A stretch of DNA of 64,000 bases. Origin: Tritrichomonas foetus (Eukaryota; Parabasalia; Tritrichomonadida; Tritrichomonadidae). Under the pieces are notes generated by a model. It worked only from the letters and a program-made list of their open reading frames with translations, was not told the origin of the DNA and searched no databases. Below, in pieces: positions 16,987 through 27,600 of this stretch (position 1 is its first letter; every line of letters starts with the position of its first letter). Location: contig MLAK01000760.1 in NCBI GenBank assembly GCA_001839685.1, positions 12,040-76,039 of the forward strand, written 5' to 3'. The position numbers and the translations under genes are program-made.

Positions 16987-19353
16987 TTATCCGTTGACAA
17001 ATTTGATTGGTTCTCCATCAGATTTTAATAATTCATCAAACTGAGATGGTTCTTTCTTTTTAGCTCTTCGAATAAAAATCACCAAAATCACCACTATGAT
17101 AATAAGTGAGATGACAGCAATAACAGCTCCAATTATTGCGATAGCAGTTACTTTTTCATGCGGTGAATCACCTTTAGGTGGTAATATTGTGATGTAAAAG
17201 TTTTTGACAATATCATCAGATGATTTTCCAATTTGAATAACAAAATCACCTGGTTCTACAACACGTTCTTCACTTGCATTAACAATTGAAAAATCATATG
17301 TATTTAATTTAATTGAAACTTCTTTTGTATCTCCTGCATCGATCTCTACTCGCTGGAATGCTTTTAATTCACGAACAGCCCAAGTTGAAGAAGTTACATT
17401 ATCCATAATATAAATTTGAACTATTTCTGCACCATCATACTTTCCATCGTTTTTGATTTTCATGTTAATTATTATTTCATCACCAGCCAAAAATTCATTT
17501 GTTTCATCATCTTTATTGGAAATATTTATATCTGAATAGATAAAATTCGAGTATGATAATCCATGACCAAATGACCACATTGGAGTTTCTGTAAGATCAG
17601 CATAAGTGGTTCCATGTTGGCCACGTACTTGATTGTACCAAACTGGTTGTTGTCCGACATGAACAGGATAAGAGACTGTCAATTTACCAGATGGATTTAT
17701 GTCACCAAATATAAGCTCTGAAAAAGCAGTTCCACCGAGCATTCCAGGTGAGAATTGATGAATGATTGCTGAAGCGTTGTCAACTATATGTTGTGGAATA
17801 ATAACAGGTTTTGTAGATATAACATCAATGATAAATTTCTTTCCTGTTTCCATTATTTTTTCTAACAATTCTATTTGATTTCCCATTAAATCGAGTGTTC
17901 CTGTTGACTTTCCTTCACCAGAATATTTAAGCCTATCACCTATTACAACTACAGAAATATCGCTTTTTTGGACATTTTCTACTGCATAATGAATGTCTTC
18001 TTCAAAAGGATCATCATCTTCAAGCTTAACTCCTCCTGCATAGTTAATTTCTTTATTTTTCATGCGATTCTTAATGCCATCTAAGATTGTAACTGTACAA
18101 TTCCTTCCATGGGTTTCCTTCTGTTGTGATCCAAGAGACCAATCACCATTCATAATTATAATATTATCTGCATTAGGACCAATTACAGCAAATGATTGGA
18201 TTAAGGACTCATCTAATGGTAGAATACCATTATTTTTGAGTAAAACTGCTGATTTTTCAGCTGCCTTTAATGAATATTTACGATTTTCTTCAGTGCCATA
18301 TACAACTTTTGTTTTATCAGCCATTCTATCATCTTCAAAGAGGCCATACTCAAACTTAACTCGGAGTATTCTTCTACAAGACTCGTCAATGTAAGAAATC
18401 GGCAATTTTCCTTGATTCACTGCTTCTAAAGCAGCCCCAAAGAATTGTGGAGTATGCATAAACATATCATTCCCAGCCTTTACTGAAGCCAAAGAAGCAT
18501 CAACAAAATTATCAAATACTTGTTGATCGTTGATTAATCTTCCAACATTATCATAATCTGATACAACAAATCCTTTAAATCCCCATTTCTCTTTGAGGGT
18601 TTCATTAAGGAGCCAATGATTTACAACAGCTGGTGTTCCATCAAGAGCCTGATAACTGCTCATGACAGATGAAACAATAGATGATACTTTTTCAAATGGT
18701 GGCGTAAAATACGAAAGAAGTTTCCTTCTTGATAAATCACCTTCGGATGCATCTCTTCCACCAATTGTTTCACCATATCCTACAAAATGTTTTGCTGTAG
18801 CTATGATTCCATTATCTTGATATGCAGTAATCATTGCATCAGCTAACACACCAATTAAATATGGATCTTCACCAAAAGATTCACCTACTCTTCCCCATCT
18901 TAAATCTCGAGTTAAACATAAAACAGGTGAAAAAGTCCAAAAGGTTCCAGTATATTTCATTTCACTTGCTGTGATTTGTGCCATTTCTTTCATCACTTCG
19001 ACATCCCATGAACATGATGCTGCAAGTTGTGTGGGAAATATTGTTGATCCGTTATAAAAAGAATTCCCATGAATAGCATCAATTCCCATTATTAAAGGAA
19101 TTTTCAATCGAGTATTTCTTGCCATTTCTTGTGCATGTTTTGCGTCATCATCAAACAAAAAGAATGTTGCACCAATATGCTGCTCATTAAATATTTCTGT
19201 AAAATTAAATCGACCATCTGGACAGACTAGTTGACCAATCTTTTCCTCCAGAGTCATTTGATTCATCAAGTCATCAACTCTTTCATCAATGTTTTTAGAA
19301 ACATCTAAATAGATTGGAACAGCTGATGCAAGGATTAAAAAACAAAAAATCAT
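16987..19353 (-). CDS. Glycoside hydrolase family 3 beta-glucosidase, type I membrane-anchored
   Basis: A 788-residue protein. A short hydrophobic N-terminus (MIFCFLILASAVP) is a likely signal peptide. The GH3 N-terminal barrel follows: MTLEEKIGQLV, the KHFVGYGE motif, and SDYDNVGRL near residue 265, whose Asp is the expected catalytic nucleophile. The alpha/beta C-domain (SAVLLKNNGILPLDES, GPNADNI) and a fibronectin-III-like domain come next. Unlike most secreted GH3 enzymes it ends with a membrane segment at about 733-756 (IIGAVIAVISLIIIVVILVI), then RRAKKK and a short tail, placing the catalytic part outside the cytosol or in the lumen of lysosome-like vesicles. GH3 enzymes release terminal beta-linked glucose or related sugars from oligosaccharides or cell walls. 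Exact specificity is not determined. TCACT-type initiator motifs lie immediately upstream of the ATG. Confidence 0.94.
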   Translation of the reverse strand: MIFCFLILASAVPIYLDVSKNIDERVDDLMNQMTLEEKIGQLVCPDGRFNFTEIFNEQHIGATFFLFDDDAKHAQEMARNTRLKIPLIMGIDAIHGNSFYNGSTIFPTQLAASCSWDVEVMKEMAQITASEMKYTGTFWTFSPVLCLTRDLRWGRVGESFGEDPYLIGVLADAMITAYQDNGIIATAKHFVGYGETIGGRDASEGDLSRRKLLSYFTPPFEKVSSIVSSVMSSYQALDGTPAVVNHWLLNETLKEKWGFKGFVVSDYDNVGRLINDQQVFDNFVDASLASVKAGNDMFMHTPQFFGAALEAVNQGKLPISYIDESCRRILRVKFEYGLFEDDRMADKTKVVYGTEENRKYSLKAAEKSAVLLKNNGILPLDESLIQSFAVIGPNADNIIIMNGDWSLGSQQKETHGRNCTVTILDGIKNRMKNKEINYAGGVKLEDDDPFEEDIHYAVENVQKSDISVVVIGDRLKYSGEGKSTGTLDLMGNQIELLEKIMETGKKFIIDVISTKPVIIPQHIVDNASAIIHQFSPGMLGGTAFSELIFGDINPSGKLTVSYPVHVGQQPVWYNQVRGQHGTTYADLTETPMWSFGHGLSYSNFIYSDINISNKDDETNEFLAGDEIIINMKIKNDGKYDGAEIVQIYIMDNVTSSTWAVRELKAFQRVEIDAGDTKEVSIKLNTYDFSIVNASEERVVEPGDFVIQIGKSSDDIVKNFYITILPPKGDSPHEKVTAIAIIGAVIAVISLIIIVVILVIFIRRAKKKEPSQFDELLKSDGEPIKFVNG

Positions 19354-19357
19354 ATGA

Positions 19358-19371
19358 AGTGAAGTGAGTGA
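19358..19371 (-). promoter_or_regulatory. Cluster of initiator-like TCACT motifs
   Basis: The minus strand reads TCACTCACTTCACT, giving three TCACT matches (19371-19367, 19367-19363, 19362-19358) within 5-18 nt of the beta-glucosidase ATG. This is the strongest initiator-like cluster in the window. Confidence 0.45.
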
Positions 19372-19884
19372 ATAATACTTTTTTTCAAAGATTTTGATTT
19401 AAACTTCTTTCTCTTTTCAACTTAGGGACATAGTCTATTCCAATTATGAAAAAACTATATTACAACCTCCAATCTGAATAACAATTGATTTTTATTTAGT
19501 TTTGATCAAGATAAAGCAATATTTTATATACTGTCAATTGTCAGAGTGATGTCAGCTTGTCAAAAGTAAAGAAAAACAAAGAGTCTATTTTCATCGAACA
19601 TTTCATAGAATTAAAATTTGTGAGCATGTTTTTCCCATTCTAATATTGACCATATTATAACCATAAACACAATTTTTTTCCATTTAAGATATCTTAATCA
19701 TTCATCAAGTCAACAACTATGGTCCGAAGACATACACAGGGTTTGAAAAAATTATGCCAATGTTTTGCGAAAAATCCGAATAAGTGTCTTTTTACATCTG
19801 ATATGCCTCTTCTAAGTATGTAGGAAGTTGTAATATGAAATGTTTCGTTGTTGAATTATTCTTATGTGCATCTTTTTCGTTTAC
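19372..19884. other. Intergenic
   Basis: AT-rich spacer between the beta-glucosidase promoter and the inverted-repeat element. No gene or RNA recognised. Confidence 0.4.
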
Positions 19885-19894
19885 CAAACCATTT
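19885..19894 (+). repeat. Left flanking direct repeat CAAACCATTT
   Basis: Exact 10-bp copy of 20821-20830, lying 6 bp outside the left terminal inverted repeat. It is a candidate target-site duplication. Confidence 0.5.
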
Positions 19895-19900
19895 AAGGCA

Positions 19901-19946
19901 TATAGTCTCAACTTATAGCCGGCAACGCAACTTATAGCCGGCAACG
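19901..19946 (+). repeat. Left terminal inverted repeat
   Basis: Begins TATAGTCTCAACTTATAGCC. The 19-bp unit CAACTTATAGCCGGCAACG is present twice in tandem at 19909-19927 and 19928-19946. Confidence 0.85.
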
Positions 19947-20179
19947 ATCGATTTTAGGCATCTGTTTCTATACCAAGGAATTAATAAAAACTTATAAAAC
20001 TTATACAGAAAACTAATATATAGAAGGAGACCATGTTTATATATAAAGTGTTTTTATAGTCGAAATATTCAAAAAACTCGAAATATAGGGGGCAACGGCC
20101 AAGTAACCTTAGAAAGTAAAAATAATTTTGAAAAAATGCCGTTTTAAATTTATTTTTTTCGTGGTCCTATGAATTACGA

Positions 20180-20561
20180 NNNNNNNNNNNNNNNNNNNNN
20201 NNNNNNNNNNNNNNNNNNNNNNNNNNNNNNNNNNNNNNNNNNNNNNNNNNNNNNNNNNNNNNNNNNNNNNNNNNNNNNNNNNNNNNNNNNNNNNNNNNNN
20301 NNNNNNNNNNNNNNNNNNNNNNNNNNNNNNNNNNNNNNNNNNNNNNNNNNNNNNNNNNNNNNNNNNNNNNNNNNNNNNNNNNNNNNNNNNNNNNNNNNNN
20401 NNNNNNNNNNNNNNNNNNNNNNNNNNNNNNNNNNNNNNNNNNNNNNNNNNNNNNNNNNNNNNNNNNNNNNNNNNNNNNNNNNNNNNNNNNNNNNNNNNNN
20501 NNNNNNNNNNNNNNNNNNNNNNNNNNNNNNNNNNNNNNNNNNNNNNNNNNNNNNNNNNNNN
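20180..20561. other. Assembly gap (382 N)
   Basis: A run of N inside the inverted-repeat element. Assembly probably failed because other copies of the element exist. Reading frames drawn through it have no meaning. Confidence 0.99.
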
Positions 20562-20770
20562 TCCTTTATAGTAATGCTTGATATATATATGATCCACAAA
20601 TTAGTATCTATATCATGAATATTATATAAATAAAAATTTAAAATAAAAATAATGATAAAAATAATTTTAATAATTTTTAAATTTTTTTTATATGTTGATA
20701 TATATTGATCTTTATCCTTGATACACTCTAGTTTTGTATTTTTGGAAAACTAAAATATTTTTTTTTCAAG

Positions 20771-20816
20771 CGTTGCCGGCTATAAGTTGCGTTGCCGGCT
20801 AAAAGTTGAGACTATA
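20771..20816 (-). repeat. Right terminal inverted repeat
   Basis: Reverse complement of 19901-19946 with one mismatch (TTTAGCC instead of TATAGCC in the outer unit). Its inner 19-bp unit is identical to the left copies. Confidence 0.85.
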
Positions 20817-20820
20817 AGTG

Positions 20821-20830
20821 CAAACCATTT
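20821..20830 (+). repeat. Right flanking direct repeat CAAACCATTT
   Basis: Exact copy of 19885-19894, 4 bp outside the right terminal inverted repeat. Confidence 0.5.
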
Positions 20831-20939
20831 TTCCCAGGTTTCTACACAATTTTTTAAAACATTTTCCAGATGTAAAAAAAAAAAGTGAAAAAAGGTAAAA
20901 TTAGGTATAAATTTAAATATATTCATTGGGAAAAGATCC

Positions 20940-23840
20940 TTATTCGGAAAGTGATAGAATTTTATTTACACTGCGAATTCGATTCAGTTTTTCTGAAGGA
21001 TTCCTCGTCTTGATCTTCATTCTCTTTTGAATCTTTTGATTGTAAAATTCATTAACTTTATCAGGATCAGCACCCGGGAATGCAATTTTTTCGCTTATCA
21101 TTCGTTGAATAATTTCCGTGAAAGTTGGCCTTTTTGATGGATTAGATTGGTACCCATCCATGATTAATTTCTTCAAATTTAGAGAAATTGGCTTATCATA
21201 TGGCAAATTCACACCATTCATGATTTGCATTTGAGTTTCAGGTGTGCTTAAGTGACTGTATGGATATGTTCCATAATACATTTCCCAAAGCATCATTGAA
21301 TATGAGAAAACATCTGCCTTTAAGCTATAAAGACCACCTTCAATGACTTCTGGTGCCATATAGTTTAATGTTCCGACGCCCATTGTCATTTCAAGGTTCA
21401 TGTTAGCCTTTGAGTATCCGAAATCTGTGATTTTTGGAGTGTCTCCATCAATTAAAACATTACCTGTCTTCAAATCACGATGCATGACTCTTTTTGAATG
21501 TAAGTATTCCATTCCTTCAGCGATTTCAAATGCCACTTTTGTAATTTGGAAGCCATTTAATGATCGCTTCTTATGAAGAACATCGAATAAATCACCATCT
21601 GGAACAACTTCATTTATAACCCATAAAGGCATTTCATCTGCATTGTATCCAATGAACTTAGAAAGGTATTCATGATGTAATTTAACAAGTGAATCAACTT
21701 CACGCTTCAAATAAAACAAAGTACCTTCATCTTCAAGGTATTCTTCTTTGAAGACTTTAACTGCAACTTCTTGGCCCGTTGTTTTATCCTTTGCTAAATA
21801 AACAACTGATGAGTATCCATCACCAAGTGGATTAAGAAGCTCGTAGTTGTCACGTTTGACGTAAAAGTCATGATATTTGGAGAACATTCTAGAAACACGA
21901 TCATCAATTTCAGTTGTTGTAACACCAAGTGAAAGAGAATGCTCAGCCAAATAATCATGGATTTCTTTAATTCGAATCTTTGCATGCCTTTCATCAACAT
22001 TGCGATTTTGTTCAAAGACAGTATATAAGTTTCGATAATCTGTTGTTAAATCACTGTCAGAAAACTTAATTTGCGGTACAGAGAGGTTCAAGCTGTTCAT
22101 AGTAATGCAAACATCTTCCATGATATTCAAGAAATCTTCAGTAATTTGTGGAACAGGTTTAGAAAATGCGATTGATCCCCATGTTTCCATATTTAATTGC
22201 CTGACAACAGTTACAAGCTTCTCTAATGATTGTCTGAGGTTTTGCAAGTCGGAATAAATTTGATAATTGTCTGGACTGAATTCATCTGTGGCAAAGGGAG
22301 CACTTTGTAATTCATATTGATAACCGCAAAGTAGAGCGCGGACTCTTAAAGCTTCACGAGTGTAGAACTCTGCTTCACCGATCAAGTTACAAATGTAGTT
22401 AATTAAATCAATGCAAATTTTGACATCATCGACTTTGACACTTTTGCTTGAATAGAATTTATTTACCTTACTTTGACTGGATTTCTTTAATTCTTCTTTT
22501 GCCTCAGTATACATGACTTTTTCTTTGAGCATAACTCTTAAAATATCGACAAAAGTTGGTCTTTGTTTTGGATTCTGATCCCAGCACGATTCGATAAGAT
22601 TCTGGAAATCCTTGCTGATATTTTTTGGTAAATCTGGTCGCTCTCCATTGAAAATCTTTTCTGATGCAGCAATTTCTGACAAATCACTAAATGGTGGAGC
22701 TCCAGTCAGCATTTCATATAAAACACCAGCAAATGCAAATACATCGACTTTTTCATCATAGTGACCACCCTCAATTTGTTCTGGAGCCATAAATGTTGAT
22801 GCACCATTGATGGTTCCTGTTACTGCATCATAAACATCTTCAGGAATGAGCCTGGAGAATGCAAAATTGGCAATTTTTGGTGATTTGCTGGTTCTTTCAA
22901 TATAAATATTTTCTGCGCATAAGTCTCGATGAAATATTTTCCTGGAGTGTAGATAGGCCATACCTTCAGCAATTTTGTATGCGATAATTGTTTTGTCTGC
23001 TGCATCAAGTTGGGTTTTTGTGTGCTGGCTTTTCAGGCAGTGTCTTAATGTTTCTCCATTTCTGGAGCAGACCACATCATAGGGCTTGCTTGTTGTTGCT
23101 CCAATAAAAGTGACCAGTGATGGGTGCTTTGCAAGCAACAAGCACGATACCATTCTTTTGATGAGGGATTGATCGTTGTTTGAAATTCGAACAATGGAAA
23201 CTCTTTGATTTGTGCCTTTCATTTTTCCTTTATAAAAGATCATATCATTTTTTTCGACTTTGTGTGATTTTGTGTATTGAGAGTGACTCAATTTCACCTT
23301 CTTTATCAAGTCGAACAATCCATCTTGCTCAATTTTAACTTTTGCACCAGGAAGGGGTTTATTTAGTTGTTTGAGGCAATCAGAAACTTCATTTCGTTTT
23401 TGATGAATTTTTGGGTTTTCTGCCGAAGGATTGGCAAAAATTCCATATAAAGTATAATAATCGCTGGCAATTTCGTCGTTCGTGAGACAGAATTTGACCG
23501 ATTGATTTTTGAAACCGAGTTTTGTCATAGATTCTTCGATACTTTTCATTGAACTTGTGATTTTATTCGTTGGTTCGACAACTGGGATAGAAAGACAGTC
23601 TTTCGCCCATTTGTCCATCAGCAGGTTTTCTATCGTAATGATGAGATCGGTAAGATCGTTGAGAACTGTGTTCAATTCGTCTAATTGCGGACTTTGATCG
23701 AGTTTGGTATCATTCAAAAATGTTTTATAGCTTTTCAGGACTTCAGCTACTTTTTCGCATTGTTTGTTGTATACATACACTTCGCGTGCAGTGAGAATAA
23801 CGGCATCAATCGCAACAATAACTTCTTCTTTATCAGTCAT
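20940..23840 (-). CDS. Tandem pseudokinase-kinase (TKL-like) with duplicated helical-bundle domains
   Basis: A 966-residue protein made of a twice-repeated unit: an N-terminal helical bundle (about 1-190 and 480-650) followed by a kinase domain (about 200-440 and 665-935). The second kinase is complete, with GDGYSSVV, Lys695 in VAVKVF, HRDLKTGN (787-794), DFG (806-808) and MAPE. The first keeps HRDLCAEN (304-311) and MAPE but lacks a glycine loop, has Arg218 or Val217 where the VAIK Lys belongs, and reads NFA (325-327) instead of DFG. It is therefore a probable pseudokinase. The kinase wording (KRPTF, VxxFxGxLxExL-type segments) is TKL-like. The helical bundles loosely recall the four-helix N-terminus of MLKL and related plant/TKL proteins; that is a weak analogy. 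The pseudokinase probably regulates the active kinase, as in JAK proteins. A TCATT initiator-like motif lies 25-29 nt upstream. Confidence 0.93.
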   Translation of the reverse strand: MTDKEEVIVAIDAVILTAREVYVYNKQCEKVAEVLKSYKTFLNDTKLDQSPQLDELNTVLNDLTDLIITIENLLMDKWAKDCLSIPVVEPTNKITSSMKSIEESMTKLGFKNQSVKFCLTNDEIASDYYTLYGIFANPSAENPKIHQKRNEVSDCLKQLNKPLPGAKVKIEQDGLFDLIKKVKLSHSQYTKSHKVEKNDMIFYKGKMKGTNQRVSIVRISNNDQSLIKRMVSCLLLAKHPSLVTFIGATTSKPYDVVCSRNGETLRHCLKSQHTKTQLDAADKTIIAYKIAEGMAYLHSRKIFHRDLCAENIYIERTSKSPKIANFAFSRLIPEDVYDAVTGTINGASTFMAPEQIEGGHYDEKVDVFAFAGVLYEMLTGAPPFSDLSEIAASEKIFNGERPDLPKNISKDFQNLIESCWDQNPKQRPTFVDILRVMLKEKVMYTEAKEELKKSSQSKVNKFYSSKSVKVDDVKICIDLINYICNLIGEAEFYTREALRVRALLCGYQYELQSAPFATDEFSPDNYQIYSDLQNLRQSLEKLVTVVRQLNMETWGSIAFSKPVPQITEDFLNIMEDVCITMNSLNLSVPQIKFSDSDLTTDYRNLYTVFEQNRNVDERHAKIRIKEIHDYLAEHSLSLGVTTTEIDDRVSRMFSKYHDFYVKRDNYELLNPLGDGYSSVVYLAKDKTTGQEVAVKVFKEEYLEDEGTLFYLKREVDSLVKLHHEYLSKFIGYNADEMPLWVINEVVPDGDLFDVLHKKRSLNGFQITKVAFEIAEGMEYLHSKRVMHRDLKTGNVLIDGDTPKITDFGYSKANMNLEMTMGVGTLNYMAPEVIEGGLYSLKADVFSYSMMLWEMYYGTYPYSHLSTPETQMQIMNGVNLPYDKPISLNLKKLIMDGYQSNPSKRPTFTEIIQRMISEKIAFPGADPDKVNEFYNQKIQKRMKIKTRNPSEKLNRIRSVNKILSLSE

Positions 23841-23864
23841 TTTTTTTTTGTTATTTTACCATAA

Positions 23865-23869
23865 AATGA
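23865..23869 (-). promoter_or_regulatory. Initiator-like element (TCATT)
   Basis: TCATT on the minus strand, 25-29 nt upstream of the ATG at 23840. Between it and the ATG lies an A-rich leader. Confidence 0.3.
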
Positions 23870-24662
23870 CCATGTCATGCCGGTTATTTGCAAATTTAAA
23901 TTCAATTGTGCGAAATGACATTTCAAAGAAGCACTTTTTCAAATTTGCATTTTAAAAATTTATGCAGGAAATGTTTCGAAATTGAATATTTACCACACAC
24001 ATATTATTATCCTCATTTTATTCGTATCCGAATAAAATTTATGTGTATGTCAAATTTGTCAATGTTTATTAAAAAATTGATTCTGAATTTCCAAGAAAAG
24101 TAATTGCATCGTTTCTTTTCTGAAAGTGTTATTTCAAATCTTTCTGTAAGTTTCTTATTTTGATTTTTCATTCCATCCATTTTTTACCGACTAGAGTCAG
24201 TGCAATAAATTTGGAAATGGTATTTTCGCCCAATGGAAATAATCACCTTTCCGGATTCTCTGTAGACGATTCATATTTCCAATGGAATCTGATTCCATAT
24301 GGAAGAATTCTGAATAATATTTAAGTCAATTATGGTGGATTTTTATCAGGGATGATATAAACATTCTTTCATATGATTTTGAGAATCAAATCATACAGAA
24401 TAGTTTCCCAAAAATTCACCCCAAGAAAATATTACACTAATTATTGCCAATAATTATTCCGTTTCATCTTACATCAAATAAATTATTGACTCTAATGAAT
24501 ATAAACAGAACCAAATTTCTAAAACAATTACTCAACAAATATTGTGTAATTGATATTTGTTCCCAAATTAAAAAACTTTCACAGCCAATTATAATAATAG
24601 TCATAATAAGAATCAATTAAACAAAAATACAAATATTTATTCATCAAATAATTTGAGTCAAA
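23870..24662. other. Intergenic
   Basis: About 790 bp of AT-rich sequence between the tandem-kinase promoter and the 3' end of the dynein gene. Short imperfect inverted repeats of TTTCCAATGGAA type occur at about 24225-24305. No gene or RNA recognised. Confidence 0.4.
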
Positions 24663-27600
24663 TTACACTTGAACAGTAATGAATACAGCAACACTTCGTT
24701 GTATCCAATGATCAGGTAATATTCTCGCACATGGAAGATAGAGTGACATAATATAATTTGGTAATCCTAAAGCTCCACTTCCACGATTTTGTGTTCTATA
24801 TAATGGACATTCAAAAGTTACATCCATATTATATGGATTTTGCTCACTTGTTGGCAGCAGATGCATCACTGGCATCGTTGAAATCAATTCTGTTTGTCCA
24901 CATTCTACAAGCGAATTTTGAACTTTATCCCACTTCGCTCCTTCAAGGAATAAATTTTCGACATATATTCCTTCTTCTGGTTCTTTCGTTAAATCTTCAT
25001 TATTAACAACATTTGTCACCCAACGAAGTGAATCAAATGGTGTTTGATGCTTTCTTGCATATACTTGTAAAACAGCAGTCAAAAATTCTTCTGGATGATA
25101 AAAAGCACCTAATTTGAAAACAGTTGGACGTTTGTTTCGAACCCATTCATCCAAAAACGCAACACGATGACAAAGATCATCCATATACGCACGAAGCGTC
25201 AAAATTGATGGGAAACTATGCTCTAGCCACATTTCTGGAATCTTATTCGCAAGTAATCTTCGATTTAGGAGATCAAGTTTTTGATCAATTAGGATTAAAC
25301 CTTTCAAACCTTTTTCCATTGTTTCTAAGGAATCTTTAATAACGCCAAGTAAGTTATTAAATAATAATATTTCATGATGTAAAACAGTATTAATGGTATC
25401 AGTGATGTCAAATTTCTTTAAGAAAGTATGAATATTGAATTGTTGTGGAACTTGTTCAAGGAGACTTTGAACAAGATTCAAAGCAAATTGTTCTTCACTA
25501 ATTGAACCAGAAGCAGCAACAAGTGTTGGCTGAATTTCAACAAGGGAGTTGAAAATATTTAATGCATCATTTCTCGCTGTAATTGTTGAAGCATTTGCTG
25601 AAAGACCAACATCTTCACCTTCAGTGACAATTGGCCAAGTAGAAACAATATGTTCAACTTCAGTTAAGTCCATTAAAGGCGTGGGTGGATTATAATTTTT
25701 ACCAAATGAGAAATCTTTAGACTTAATTGAAGCAGAAAAGAATCGTCGAAGTAAAGAAAGGAGTAATCTTCGATCCCATCGATCTGTAACACGACCACCA
25801 TAGTTAAGCTCGCCAATAACATAAGTTAAGGCTTCAAATGGAATAACACCATTGGTATCCTCACTTAAGAATTGCTTCAGATGTTTTCTAGAAATTGCAA
25901 AGTCACTTGGATTGAATTCATATGGAATGTTCCATCCAATTGATCCAAAATGAAGTCTCTCAAGTACAACAGCATGGAAAAATGCTAGATGGAATGTTAA
26001 TTGACGTTCAACATCACTAATTTCTTCGTATTCCTCAGATGTCATTCCTGTATAGATTCTAAGAATGTTTTCTCGAATACCTTTAGGAATTTCATAAATT
26101 AGCTTGGTTCCTTGATATAGGATACCAATTGGAAATTCAGGCGAACTCATTGTCACTAAGCATAAACGGAAACGTGAATTTGTTTTTTCAGGATCAAGGT
26201 TATCAATAATATGTTCCAGTTTTGGCATCCATGATAAGGAAAGATGACAATTTTGAAGCAATACCCAAAATCCTTGTTCTGCTGCTGCATCAATTAATTC
26301 TTCGGCACCTTGACCTCGACCTCTACCTAATGAATAGCTTTTCAGATATTTTTCAAGATCCATTGATGCTGCAACGTTAATGATTTCATCTTGTGGATCA
26401 ATACCAGGTGTAATAATGAAAATTAGCGGTGCTAGTGGCGAAGAATCCTTGAAAATCTTACTTAAGTTTAATGGTGGTGGTGCTACAAATTCTTTTCCAA
26501 GTGATTCTGTTACAAATATACGAAGACCTTCACGAACACGGTGCAAATGAAAGACTCTAAGAATAATAAGCTTCTGAAAAGAAGTTAGATGCTTATCAAG
26601 TGGGATTTTCTCAGTTTCTGGAGTTGTTGAAGCGAAATATTTCTTCCATTCTTTTTCATTTTGTGCAATAGAAGAAACAATATCTTTGAATTTAGGTGAA
26701 ACACTTGGAAGTTGGTGAATCAGTGACCAAATATCATCAGGAAGCCAATTGGTTGGATTTTTCTCCTTAGATGGTGTTGGTGATAAAATATAAGCTAATT
26801 CAGAAGTAGAAACTTTCTTTTCGGTTAAAAGGATTCGTATTGCCATCAATGTTGAAAACAATAGTTTATGTCTTGAAAATAGAGAAAATGAAACGTTTTG
26901 ATAGAATTGTCTTGCTATTGCAATATGAAATGCAGCAATTAATTGATCAGGGTCATTTGGATGCTCACTTTGTTGAATTGCTAACTTAAACAGGTTAACA
27001 AACCATTTCAAAGAAAATTGATACATTGGATCAACAACAGAAAAATCTGATGCACAGAAATATAACAATGCAGCACGTTCAGCAACAGGTAAAAATCTTT
27101 CTCTAAATTGAGAAATTTGACGTTCAGTTTTCTCTGAAGCTGCCATTTGTTGTTCAATGTTGGCAGACGTTTTCTGTGCTTTTTGTAGAGTTTCAATAGC
27201 AGTATCATCTTCAAGAATATCGCTTCCTGCATTTGAAACAATTTGTAAAATTTCATCTTCAACTTCTTTAAGTTTCTTAATGTTTGCAGCATTTGTTTCC
27301 ATGATTTGAATTCTCTTCTTATCGAGATCATCTCTTTCAACTTCAATTAGATTGTTCATCAGCAAATCACTCAATCCTTCTTGGGTTGTTGTGAAGTTGA
27401 TTAATATAACTTGAGAACAAACTTCTGGTGAATAATGCGGATTTGGATATTTGGTTGATAAATACATCCTGAAACTATCTGAATATTGAACATATTCACC
27501 ACCTAAAGCTATTTTCTTTTGACCATCAACAAGAATTGTTTCTCTTGATAAAATAGGTTCAATGAGCGGATCAAGTTTCAAGCCGACATTTTCAATTAGA

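Larger units (their letters stand above)
19901..20816. mobile_element. Non-autonomous DNA-transposon-like element with 46-bp terminal inverted repeats
   Basis: The ends 19901-19946 and 20771-20816 are inverted copies differing at one base (45/46). Each end contains a perfect tandem pair of the 19-bp unit CAACTTATAGCCGGCAACG or a near copy, which stands out as GC-rich in an AT-rich surround. A 10-bp direct repeat flanks the pair. The interior is AT-rich, shows no coding sequence and includes a 382-bp assembly gap, so the true length is uncertain. The 10-bp candidate target-site duplication would fit a Mutator-like (MULE) element, which typically makes 8-11 bp duplications. If the boundary is instead drawn at the inner TA dinucleotides, a Tc1/mariner-like TA duplication is possible. 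No transposase is visible. Confidence 0.6.

Noticed and set aside
20109..20618. Reading frames running through the N gap at 20180-20561
   Set aside because: Translated from unknown bases; no evidence of coding on either side.
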